A stretch of 64,000 bases of DNA from Hanleya hanleyi (Eukaryota; Mollusca; Polyplacophora; Lepidopleurida; Hanleyidae): contig JAVTVY010020413.1 in assembly GCA_036873755.1 (NCBI GenBank), positions 1-64,000 on the forward strand, given 5' to 3'. The number at the start of each line of letters is the position of its first letter. The stretch's first letter is position 1. Under the pieces are notes generated by a model that saw only the letters and a program-made list of their open reading frames with translations, did not search any database and had not been told where the DNA came from. Both the position numbers and the translations under genes were made by a program. Below are positions 44,924 through 54,027 of this stretch, piece after piece.

Positions 44924-45480
44924 CAGTCAGTATGTCGGCACCTCTTCCCACTTCCCTTATATGTGTTGTAATTTTTTCCTGTATATGGCGAGATTCTGCT
45001 GGTGGACGTTTCGTCCCCGAGGCCCGCCCCCTGTACAGACCATTTGGTCTTTGATATATGTTGGCATTTGTGGGAAGTTGATGCTGGGTCGACATCGGGC
45101 CTTACAGACTAGTCTTTTGTGTTAAATGCCGTCATTTACATCTGACGACGATACAGCTCAACATTCTCCAATGTACGAGTTGTCACAGCGAAACAGCTCA
45201 CCAATTACCAGTATACGAGTTGTCAGAGCATTTCCATCATAGCTCTCGAGATTTGTATCTAATACCGCTTATGCCGGTGCTAGGGGCCGTGTGGTCATAT
45301 CATCCAAGTTGCCACATGAACAGGTACAATAAAAGCGTACCTGAGATACAACACATATCACGAATCTTTAGATTCTTGGTATGTGCTTTAGAATAGGTTA
45401 ACCAGAAGACTATTCTGTGAAGTCATGTGACGCAGTCAGTATGTCGGCACCTCTTCCCACTTTCCTTATATGTGTTGTAA
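44924..45480 (+). repeat. Family B repeat unit with 49-bp direct terminal repeats
   Basis: The inserted block begins (44924) and ends (45433-45480) with the same about 49-bp sequence (CAGTCAGTATGTCGGCACCT through TTATATGTGTTGTAATT), giving a unit length of about 509 bp plus a partial second copy. The right 265 bp match the family B copy that interrupts the LINE at 18244-18506. A GACAACTCGTA-type motif recurs inside. It contains one structured module (45252-45352). Confidence 0.78.
45252..45352 (+). ncRNA. Structured RNA module in family B (best-paired copy)
   Basis: P1 is TTGTATC (45253-45259) with GATACAA (45345-45351), seven pairs without mismatch. P2 is CGTGTGG (45288-45294) with CCACATG (45312-45318), seven pairs with one G-U. 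P3 is CAGGTAC (45321-45327) with GTACCTG (45337-45343), loop AATAAAAGC. TAATACCGCTTATGCCGG and GCTAGGGGC lie between P1 and P2. Only two bases separate P2 from P3 and one separates P3 from P1, a compact multi-branch junction. Confidence 0.55.
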
Positions 45481-45958
45481 TTGCTTCAGCATGCGATGTG
45501 TATCGCCAAACTTGAGAAACTTTGAGTAGAGGCGCTTGTTGGTATAATCCTGTTTTATAAGTTTCTGTAATAATGTTTTTGTGACGTTGATTAGAATCGT
45601 CACATTTAACATCGGATCGAGCAAATGCTATAGGCGAGATATTTATACGCCATATGCAGGTCCCACTGGAATAATGCTGTCCAGAAAGGGATAGTTTACG
45701 ATATCGAAATTGTAATCATCTCTTTGGTCGTAAAGTCGACGTTTCGTTTTTATAGAGATATAGGTCTAAATATGATGTGCCGTTACTGCTATCTGAAGTT
45801 TTCTTCGAATCCAGTGAAGCTGGATATATATCCTTCACTGTGCTATTATCCACAGCGAGAAGATCGTCTATATAGCGTTTGGTGAACGAGAAGGAACGGG
45901 CTTTGAACTGACGGGTTTTTGAAAGCGTTTGTATATAGTCTTATTCATGAGAGAACAT

Positions 45959-46414
45959 ATCCAAGAGAATGATAAAGCACCAGACTACTACTTTATATAT
46001 CATAGAGAAAAGAAGAGATGTGATTGCGGAAATAATTGAATACAGGCCATACCAAAAACTATACTATTTTCGGTTTATTAATATATTGATTTTCGATCAA
46101 TTGAGAATCTTCAATGAGTGTCCCATGATATCCAATTCAAATTCAAGTAGTAATTTACTATTTACTAAATTACTACTCTCGTTTAAATTAATTTATATCA
46201 GATGTGCATAGAAGATAAAAAATTACTCGACTTTGATAAATTGGATATCACGAGACACGAATTGGAGATCATTTTTATGGACTATCAGTATATTGATGCA
46301 AAATAAAGCATTCAGTGTTTCGTGATTTCATTTGAAAATAGACACTGCATCGACCATTTGTTCAATATATGAGGTCAGCTGCATGAGAGTGAGTGGCCCG
46401 ATGTAAACGTATGT
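45959..46414. other. Unassigned AT-rich region
   Basis: Lies between two oppositely oriented PLE copies. One 80-codon frame without domain. Nothing else recognised. Confidence 0.4.
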
Positions 46415-46493
46415 AAAATGGATATCGTAGATATATTAATGTCGGATGCCATAAAGCATTCATTAGCTCTACTACATACAGGAGATATCATTC

Positions 46494-47064
46494 ATGGGAC
46501 GTTTCTTTGTTTATCTGTCCTCTTATGAATATGACTATATGCAGGCGCTTTCAAAAACCGATCCATTCAAAGTCCGTTCCTTCTCATTCACCAAACGCTA
46601 TATAGACGATCTTCTCGCTGTGGATAAACGCTATATAAATGACGCAGTGAAGGGTATATATCCACCTTCACTAGATTTGAAGGAAACTACAGATAACCCT
46701 ACGGGCACATCATATTTAGACCTATATCTCTATAAAAATGAAGCGGGCCTTCTCTCTCGTCGACTGTATGACAAAAATGATGATTACAATTTCGACATCG
46801 TAAACTATCCCTTTCTGGACAGTAATATTCCAGTGGGACCTGCATATGGCGTATACATATCACGCCTAGTAGCATTTGCTAGATCCTGTGTTAAATGTGA
46901 CGATTTTAATCAACGTCACAAAACATTGTTTGCAGAAACTTATAAAACAGGGCTACACCACCAAGCGCCTCCACTCAAAGTTTCTCAAATTTGGCGATAC
47001 ATATCGCATGCTGATAGCAAAATACGAGCGTAGCGTGCAAGATCTATGGCGTTACGTTTCGTAA
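46494..47064 (+). pseudogene. PLE RT C-terminal half with YIDD motif
   Basis: The frame 46494-47033 encodes SSYEYDYMQALSKTDPFKVR, catalytic RYIDDLLAVDK, TSYLDLYLYKNEAG and PVGPAYGVYISRLVAFARSC. A one-base insertion in the TTGTTTGCAG stretch (about 46927) moves the last about 50 codons to another frame (46876-47064, ending LWRYVS). Motif B is deleted. Confidence 0.82.
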
Positions 47065-47065
47065 C

Positions 47066-47176
47066 TTGTGTCTAATTCCGCTTAACCCGGGGCTAGGGGC
47101 CGTATGAACCCATGTACTTCAAGATCCTCATGGTACTCATATGAACAGTCACAATCAAAGCGTGACTGAGATACAT
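47066..47176 (+). ncRNA. Structured RNA module, PLE copy 6
   Basis: P1 is TGTGTC (47067-47072) with GATACA (47170-47175). P2 is CGTATG with CATATG. P3 is CAGTCAC with GTGACTG, loop AATCAAAGC. It follows the RT stop codon directly. Confidence 0.5.
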
Positions 47177-47621
47177 CATTCTTCAGATGACGACTTTACA
47201 ACGAATTATGGATTAAGAATACTGATCAGCGATACGGATTTGATATTTTTGGAACATCATGATGTCTTGCCGGCATCATTGAAAACTGTTGACCGCTTCT
47301 CTCTTGCAGGAAACAAGCCTATGTTTATGTATACTATGATTGTCTTTTTGTATTTGGTGCTAATACTGTTATATGGAATATGAAATAGGTCTTTGGATTA
47401 TGGACGCGGATATTCTCTAATGGACGACGGCTGGATTATGAATGACGGACTAGACGCTTGTAATTCACCTCATTGTTGTGTTTCATGCTCACGTTCTCAA
47501 TATTTAACAAACAGAAATTGCACTGCACATGCAATGACATTGTATTCAGATATACGCTTTTCAGCATTTTCCAATATACTTTGCAAAAACAAAAATTAAC
47601 CACAACGTATAAAGGTGGTAG

Positions 47622-48068
47622 AAAAAGATGCCGGTGTACTGAAAAGAAGAGATATGATACCACAGCCCAAAATCCTACTGCATATCTAAAAAACATCAAA
47701 AGAACAAGAAAAATACCCCTGTAATGATTTGTACCTCAGCCACGCTTTTATTGTAGATGTTTGTGTGATCATCTTGAATGACATGACCACACGGCCCCCA
47801 GCGCCGGTTTGAGCGGTATATCAGATACAAATATCTAAGAGCAATGATTAAAAGCCCTATCAACTCATCTGATGCGAAGTGATGCGACCGCTACATAGAA
47901 GAAACGGTCCAAACGGGAAAAATATTATAAATCTGTATTTAGAACACAATTGTTTGAAGCCCGACGCCGACCAAGCCCTTCATTCTCCACCATGTTAACC
48001 ACAGTCACAAAATACAGTCACAATGATTTCTGAAGAGGACAAGCCTCGGGGACGAAACGAAACACTCG
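47622..48068 (-). repeat. Dispersed repeat family C, copy 2
   Basis: Matches 9826-10240 and is more complete, retaining the whole structured module (47729-47830). Landmarks are GATGCCGGTGTACTG, CTACTGCATATCTAAAAAAC, GCCCGACGCCGACCAAGC and GGACGAAACGAAAC. The strand given is that of the module. Confidence 0.78.
47729..47830 (-). ncRNA. Structured RNA module in family C copy 2
   Basis: On the minus strand: P1 is TTGTATC with GGTACAA (one U-G). P2 is enlarged to about ten pairs: GTGTGGTCAT with ATGATCACAC, one G-U. P3 is weakened (CATCTAC with GTGGCTG). A TGATAT insertion precedes ACCGCT. The extended P2 is independent support for that stem. Confidence 0.45.
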
Positions 48069-48964
48069 GATCAATTAGCCTTGAAGTGAATTAAATCCCG
48101 AATGACTTATCTGATGCTGGTACAGCTGGTACCATGAGTTTATGGATAATAAAATAATTTACCTCTGTTCATTTGATCTCAATGTTGCCTTATATTGGTT
48201 GATGGCGTTATCTGATTCAGCATGTATATATGTGAATATTATCTGAGACGAATATTAAACTCGTCCCAGATATTATTAATCTCAGGTGAGCGAGGCTAGC
48301 TGTGATATATACAGGCGTGGATCAGGTAAACAACAGAAACTGTATGTTTTGATGTATATCACCAGTCCTGATAAACTAACCATACAGGAGAAACACCTGG
48401 GGACATTTAGACATATATGGACTAAACTACCGAAAATCGCTGTCGCTTTAGCGTAACAATATGTATAACTCAAGGCTATTTTATGGATAACAACTTCTTT
48501 TATTGCTCTGGTGTGACGTTTCGTTGCAGATGCTTCTAACTTTCTAACTTTGAAAAATTCAGAAGTATCTCCAACGATTCGTGAGCACCAGAGCAATAAA
48601 AGAAGTTGTTATCCATAAAATAGCCTTGTGTTATATACACCGACATCTATTTGCCTATCTTAGAGATAATATACGTGGTACGAACAATAGCGGTACAAAC
48701 TGGATCCAAAAACACAAACAGTTCAAAGAACTAACAGTTTGGCGGCTGTAACTGAACTGTAAGTTATCCATACAGCGACTGTAACTATGAAACACTTATT
48801 TTCCACCACTGGATCTCCAATGTTAGTCCGTACTTCATGTAAGAGGCCACGATATAGTGTTTCTTTCCCATCCCCCACAGAGTGCAGATCACATGATTAA
48901 GTGACAATTAAAGCATTCTCTTAATTTACAGTGATGAAAGTGCAAAATAGGAACAGTCTCGTTT
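48069..48964. other. Mostly unassigned; contains a perfect hairpin
   Basis: Apart from the 43-bp inverted repeat at 48471-48628, nothing is recognised. Confidence 0.4.
48471..48628. repeat. Perfect 43-bp inverted repeat (hairpin element)
   Basis: The left arm 48471-48513 (starting CAAGGCTATTTTATGG) and the right arm 48586-48628 (ending CCATAAAATAGCCTTG) are perfectly complementary. The 72-bp centre continues with imperfect pairing (CGTTTCGTTGCAGATGCTTC against GAAGTATCTCCAACGATTCG). A transcript would form a long hairpin. It could be a MITE or a small-RNA precursor; I cannot decide. Confidence 0.9.
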
Positions 48965-49185
48965 CATTCGGCGACAGAACGGCAAAATGGAAAGTCTCTT
49001 TCTTTGTCGACAAAACGACAGAATGGAAATGAACGGTCCCTCTTTATCTACAACGATAGAACGACAGAATGAAAAGTCTCTTGTTCTTTAGCGACAGAAG
49101 GACAGATTGGAATGTCTCTATTTCTACAGCGACAAGATGACAGAAGGCAAACTATTTTTTCAGCGACAGAACGACAGAAAGGGTA
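48965..49185 (+). repeat. Imperfect tandem repeat, about 45-55-bp units
   Basis: Four to five units each contain GCGACAGAACGACAGAATGG followed by AAAGTCTCTTTTTCT-like sequence. Divergence is considerable. Confidence 0.75.
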
Positions 49186-50160
49186 ATCTGTTAAAGCCGG
49201 ATAAAGGAGGAATGAACTACTGATCTGCTGCCAAAGCTGAGTTACGGGGGAAAGTTCCTGCAGACGGATGTCAAAGTGGAGAAGGGGAGAAATATCTAAA
49301 GGAGTGTTAAAGCATAGTTCGAGAGAACTGTACCTGTCAAGTGTACAGTATATGTAAACAAGTGTTAAAAGCAAAATGTAGGCGACGTACTAATGGAGCA
49401 GTTTTCGGGCAATTTGTGGTGGAATTGTGCACTGTTAGTTATAAGCACGAAATTTTGCACACAGCTATTTTGAAATGCGCTCTTTCATTTATGATCGGTA
49501 CACAACCTCTCTGATCCCATTATCGCAAGCCAGAGCCAGTATCTTTCGGAATGTATGCCTTACCACTTTTGGCCCAGAAAAACGTCTTCGGATCAATAAC
49601 ATCTTGAGAATTATTTCCGCAAATGGATTAATTAGATATATCAGCAAACACTGGGCAGAAAAGTATTCCATTTGACCTCAATCTCTCTCGATTTTCCGCT
49701 ACGATTTATGCCTTCGTGACACACTCAGATTGATGTTAACCCTATCTGGCATGGACTTTTTGGGACCTGTCCAGGCCTGGGGAGTCATTTCGGCCTCCAT
49801 AAATATTTTCCTTACCCCTTGAGCTAGGAAGCTGGCCACTTTGATGACGTCATAGTTACGTAATCTTTAAAACAGACATTTTTTGGTCGATTTTTCGGTC
49901 AGAGTTTTCACATTTTTATTTATGTGTTTTCTTCGCAACAACTGCATGATAAATTAGTGGATAATAGTCTAATGTGAAACAAAATAGATTTAGCCCAATT
50001 TTTCTCGAAGAAAAGCAGGAATTTTGAAGTAAAATTGAATTTACCCATGATCCTATACTAGGGGGTTATGTAAATAGGCTCAAACTGACCCCAATATGAT
50101 ACGCTAACAAGGCCACGAGGGTCAGCTTTCATTTTTTGTCGTTTCGGAGATAGAGGAGAA
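49186..50160. other. Unassigned region
   Basis: No domain-bearing frame, repeat boundary or RNA recognised. Confidence 0.4.
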
Positions 50161-50451
50161 ATTACAAGCGTCTACTCCGTCATTCATAATTCAGCCGTCG
50201 TCCATTAGAGAATATCCGCGTCCATAATCCAAAGACCTATTCCATATTCCATATAACTGTATTAGCACCAAATTCAAAAAGACAATCATAGTGTACATAA
50301 ACATAGGCTTGTTTCCTGCAAGAGAGAAACGGTCAACAGTTGTCAATGATGCCGGCAAGACATCATGATGTTCCAAAAATATCAAATCCATATCGCTGAT
50401 CAGTATTCTTAATCCATAATATTCGTTGTAAAGTCGTCATCTAAAGAATGA

Positions 50452-50560
50452 TGTATCTCAGTCACGCTTTGATTGTGGCTGTTCATATGAGTACCATGAG
50501 GATCTTGAAGTACATGGGTTCATACGGCCCCTAGCTCCGCGTTAAGCGGAATTAGACACA
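50452..50560 (-). ncRNA. Structured RNA module, PLE copy 7
   Basis: P1 is TGTGTC with GATACA. P2 is CGTATG with CATATG. P3 is CAGCCAC with GTGACTG (one C-A mismatch), loop AATCAAAGC. The unpaired CCGCTTAACGCGGAGCTAGG block has two substitutions. Confidence 0.45.
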
Positions 50561-50562
50561 AG

Positions 50563-51090
50563 TTACGAAACGTAGCGCCATAGATCGTGCACGCTACGTT
50601 CGTATTTTGCTATCAGCATGCGATATGTATCGCCAAATTTGAGAAACTTTGAGTGGAGGCGCTTGGTGGAATAACCCAGTTTTATAAGTTTCTGCAACAA
50701 TGTTTTGTGACGTTGATTAAAATCGTCACATTTAACACAGGATCTAGCAAATGCTACTAAGCGAGATATGTATACGCCATATGCAGGTCCCACTGGAATA
50801 TTACTATCCAGATAGGGATAGTTCACGATGTCGAAATTGTAATCATCTCTTTTGTCATAAAGTCGACGAGAGAGAATGCCCGCTTCATTTTTATAGAGAC
50901 AGAGATCTAAATAAGATGTGCCTGTAGGGCTATCTGTAGTTTCCTTCAAATCCAGTGAAGGTGGATATATATCCTTCACTGCGTCATTTATATAGCGATT
51001 ATCTACAGCGAGAAGATCGTCTATATAGCGTTTGGTGAATGAGAAGGAACGGGATTTGAATGGATCGGTTTTCGAAAGCGCCTGCATATA
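50563..51090 (-). pseudogene. PLE RT C-terminal half, open
   Basis: An uninterrupted frame from the insertion border to the stop codon: MQALSKTDPFKSRSFSFTKR, catalytic YIDDLLAVDN, TSYLDLCLYKNEAG, PVGPAYGVYISRLVAFARSC and YERSVHDLWRYVS. This is the best preserved RT C-terminus in the window; its N-terminal half lies beyond the insertion. Confidence 0.88.
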
Positions 51091-51720
51091 CACTCTTACC
51101 CCAGAAGGTGTAAATTACACCTCTACGGGGTGTAAATGACTTGTCCCAGGGCTAACACCCTTTTGGGTGTGAATTAACACCCTCTCCAAAAGGTGTAAAT
51201 TTACACCTTCTCGAAAAGGTGTTAAGTTACACCTTTTTTGCTCACATTACACCTTCCATGGGTGTTCATTCACACCTTCGGAATAAAATTTGCACCTCCC
51301 AGACAAATTTATGAGCATATTTTTGTTGGGAACCCAGCATGGGTGTTTATTTACACCTTTTGACCACAACTAAACCTTTCAGTGGTGTTAATTTACACCT
51401 TCTCAACTGAATTACACCTTCTTTGGGTGTTAATTCACACCTTTTGGGCAAATTTGAATCATCTAGGGGTGCTAAAATACACCGTATTAGTAAGAATTAC
51501 ACCTTTTATTGCTGTTAATGTACACCTTTTGACCGCGATTACACCCTCTTGGGTGTTTATTTACACCCTTTGACGAAAACTAAACCTTCTAGAGGTGCTA
51601 AAATACACCTTCTGGAGACGATTCCATCTTCCAGGGGTGTTAAAACACACCCATTTCGTGAGAATTACACCTTCAAAAGGTGCTAATTTGCACCTTTTAG
51701 TGAGAATTAGTGGTGTTCGT
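51091..51720. repeat. Left subterminal GGTGTAAA/TTTACACC array
   Basis: About 20 dispersed octamers of the GGTGTTAA/GGTGTAAA type occur with TTACACCTT complements, usually paired as short palindromes (GGTGTTAATTTACACCTT) separated by 10-25 bp. Density drops abruptly after 51720. These are likely transposase-binding subterminal repeats. Confidence 0.85.
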
Positions 51721-53597
51721 ACCATCCAGTAATGGCTCTTGGTTGAGGTACACAATAAGAACATTAACACAAAATATATGTATGATATATTTTATTAGGG
51801 AAATCACAAAACGCACATTTACATTGGTCATTTCATGTTAACCCTCCCTGATATCATAGTTCACTCTCAATCCCTGGAAGCACAAAGTTCAAACGATTAA
51901 AACTACAAGCATCCCAACCCAACCTAAATTGAGCACGTTATGTTCATATCACTTATGCCTCCAACTTTCACCAACTCTCATGGAATACTTTTGTACATAA
52001 CCTTCTGGAGTGCCTCAGCCTCAAAAACTCTCAGAGAGAGTTGGGTAAAACAGGTAACAAAAATCGCCATCAATAATTCCCCGCCTTTGAGCTGTGGAAG
52101 GGTCTGTTTGCTTTGCTTTTCGAGTGTCCAGGTAGCGTCTGTATCAAAGGCTGGCAGAGCAAAGTCCAATGGCTCGACCGAGAGTACAGTAGCAGGATGT
52201 TAGCTGGAAATGGAGTGCTACCATACCTCCAGAGTAGGTGTTCTGCTGCTAGGCCCGATCCTACAATCAGTAAGAACCACAGCTGATAAACTAATCCCAC
52301 AATGTAAATGTTACTCATCACTTGATGCATTAAAGTTCCATTTTTGTTAACTGGGAATATACACAGAAAAAAATTGTAAATATATGTTTTAAAATGTCAA
52401 TCCCAACACAGTAGTCGAACCCGGGCACCCTCATTGCCTTCCGATACAGACCGGTACTAAAAACATACAGACCGACACCTAAGTATAATTGATTACGACT
52501 TTGAGAATACATAATTGGTACTTTGTGGGATTTTCTCATGAAAAAAACGATCGTTTATAGCGCAAAACGGTATCGCATTTAGCTGCGCCCGTTACGATAG
52601 GAAGCGCGTCGCACGGCCGAATCGCACGATCAATTCGCCCGCCAGACTCGCCCAGCGCCCCGACCTGCAGCTTCAAATTCTCCTGATATATATTACACAT
52701 ACTTGATATTATAGGAGCATATTGAACACAAATAAAGTTGAATGAAACAAGTGTTTCGGGTTTATTCGAGTTATTTCAGTAAAATAACGTATCAATTCAC
52801 AATGTTCATTGTTTTGATTTCTTTAACATTTCTTTCAAATTCTTCCTCCTTCTGTATGCAATTACTGGGTTTTCCCAGACTTTCGTTGATGTCAATATTT
52901 CAACAGGATTTTCCTTATATATTTCATCTCTGGGTGGTAGGTGGGAATGAAACGGATGGATCTTTTGTTCAGGTTTTTTACTTTCTTTTTTTCTGCCCGA
53001 ACTGTGAGATAGAAATATGCCATTCTCCGCCCATAAATATAGATTTTTATTGCCTTCTGTCACTTCATGTACCGTAATTTGTCATTTCGTGTCTGATAAA
53101 TTTCATACAATATTGGGTCATATTAATAATAATACTAATATATTAATAATATTAATTATATTAATATTAATAATGGTATCACTGATGCTCATGAAAAGCG
53201 AGCTCTTTGTTCCAATTCGTGGAATCTGTCGCAGTAACTACTGCTCTTGCATAAACACACCTGCCGAACAGGTCCGCTGGGAGTGCGTGGAAGGTGCTAG
53301 ACGACACAGGTGGGGGAATCGGCCGTGTGGCGCTTCCCGTAGGGCCTAGCGGGAAGCTGATTGCCACACCGTTTTACGCTTTCAACAGCTGTTTTCACAA
53401 GAAAATACCACAAACTACCAATTATGTCTTCTAGAGGCCGTAATCTAGTATAGGTCTGTCCTTTATAATTATCGGTCTGTATCGGTCTCTTATTTAGTGA
53501 CACCAGTCGAACCCAGCTCATGTAACTGAATCAAAATTTACATTCTTTGGGAAAGAAACAAAACTACGGTAATCAGACTGTAAGAAAGTTGACTTAC
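51721..53597. other. CACTA interior, unassigned
   Basis: The minus frames 51978-52169 and 52806-53063 have protein-like composition but no recognised domain, and possible splice borders are not convincing. A strong two-tier hairpin lies at 53325-53369. No DDE-type catalytic block is seen. Confidence 0.45.
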
Positions 53598-53662
53598 ATA
53601 GTTGATAGTTCATGTTGAAAATGCATTTCCACGGTGTCACTTGGACCAGTGCCTGTGCTCTC
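53598..53662 (-). CDS. Possible third exon of the CACTA PB1-like gene
   Basis: This 65-bp open stretch encodes ESTGTGPSDTVEMHFQHELS. It is preceded by an acceptor (CCCATTTCAG at 53663 upward) and followed by a consensus donor (GTAAGT from 53597 downward). Acidic, serine-rich linker-like sequence is what follows the N-terminal domain in related proteins as I remember them. The join from exon 2 is unclear because exon 2 runs into a stop codon with no good donor in frame. Confidence 0.45.
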
Positions 53663-54027
53663 CTGAAATGGGGAAAAATATTAATTTTTCAACTGCGATT
53701 TATAGACGCACATAAGTAACTGGTTATATCCTGCGTAGTCTGCATAGAAACAGGGTGAATCAAATATACATGTATCCACATATTCATTGAACTGGAACGA
53801 TTGATCACAGTGTAGCTACAAAACCAGAAGTGAATAATAATTATAAGACTTATTAAAATTAGCAAAGGTTCCGGTCAGATTTCACAATACTAGGTTATCT
53901 CATTAGTTCTGCCATAATTAATTATTATATTTTCATGGTCTGTGAATAACAGTGATTCACCCCCAAACAGGAGAACACGAATCGTTGATACCTTCTTATC
54001 AGTACGCTCTGGGACATTGTGAAATAC

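Larger units (their letters stand above)
44567..45958 (-). mobile_element. PLE copy 5, 5'-truncated and interrupted
   Basis: The minus-strand PLE has its 3' end near 44567 and its 5' end at 45958, the same truncation point (GAGAGAACA, complement of TGTTCTC) as copy 3. RT coding is decayed: the YIDD region is readable at about 45845-45880 but frames are broken and a deletion removes several codons near 45735 and 45840. A 557-bp segment (44924-45480) interrupts it between the RT C-terminus and the stop region. Confidence 0.75.
46415..47465 (+). mobile_element. PLE copy 6 with internal RT deletion
   Basis: The copy starts in the RT palm region (GATATATTAATGTCGGATGC, codons for YINV.SHKAF), runs to GGACGTTTCTTTGTTTAT, then jumps to TCCTCTTATGAATATGAC. 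About 160 bp encoding motif B are thus missing. It continues to the family 3' end GACGCTTGTAATT (47465). Confidence 0.82.
50161..51090 (-). mobile_element. PLE copy 7, 3' half
   Basis: The minus-strand continuation of 56803-57415. It ends at the family terminus (50161-50170, ATTACAAGCG) and is cut at 51090 by the CACTA-like insertion. Removal of 51091-56802 and one TA restores the uninterrupted PLE sequence found in other copies. Confidence 0.9.

Noticed and set aside
45252..45352. Twister ribozyme
   Set aside because: TAATNCCGC directly after the 5' strand of P1 matches the start of the twister core as I remember it (UAAYNCNGC), and an AAAAGC-type stretch occurs on the 3' side. However, the other conserved twister elements (the AAGCCC loop and the GNGRGG strand before P1') are not present, and P3 covariation implies a different fold.
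47141..47383. Second small PLE protein with a membrane segment (LEHHDVLPASLKT...MYTMIVFL)
   Set aside because: Similar open frames appear in several copies (30000, 35858, 47141, 50191), but a 2-bp difference (AAT versus AATAT before TATGG) shifts the upstream frame between copies and the start codons differ. The frame is more likely a by-product of high copy identity.
52405..52470. tRNA-derived SINE
   Set aside because: GGGTTCGACTAC (minus strand) resembles a Pol III B box, and another GGGTTCGACTGG lies near 53511. No A box at proper spacing and no tail were found.
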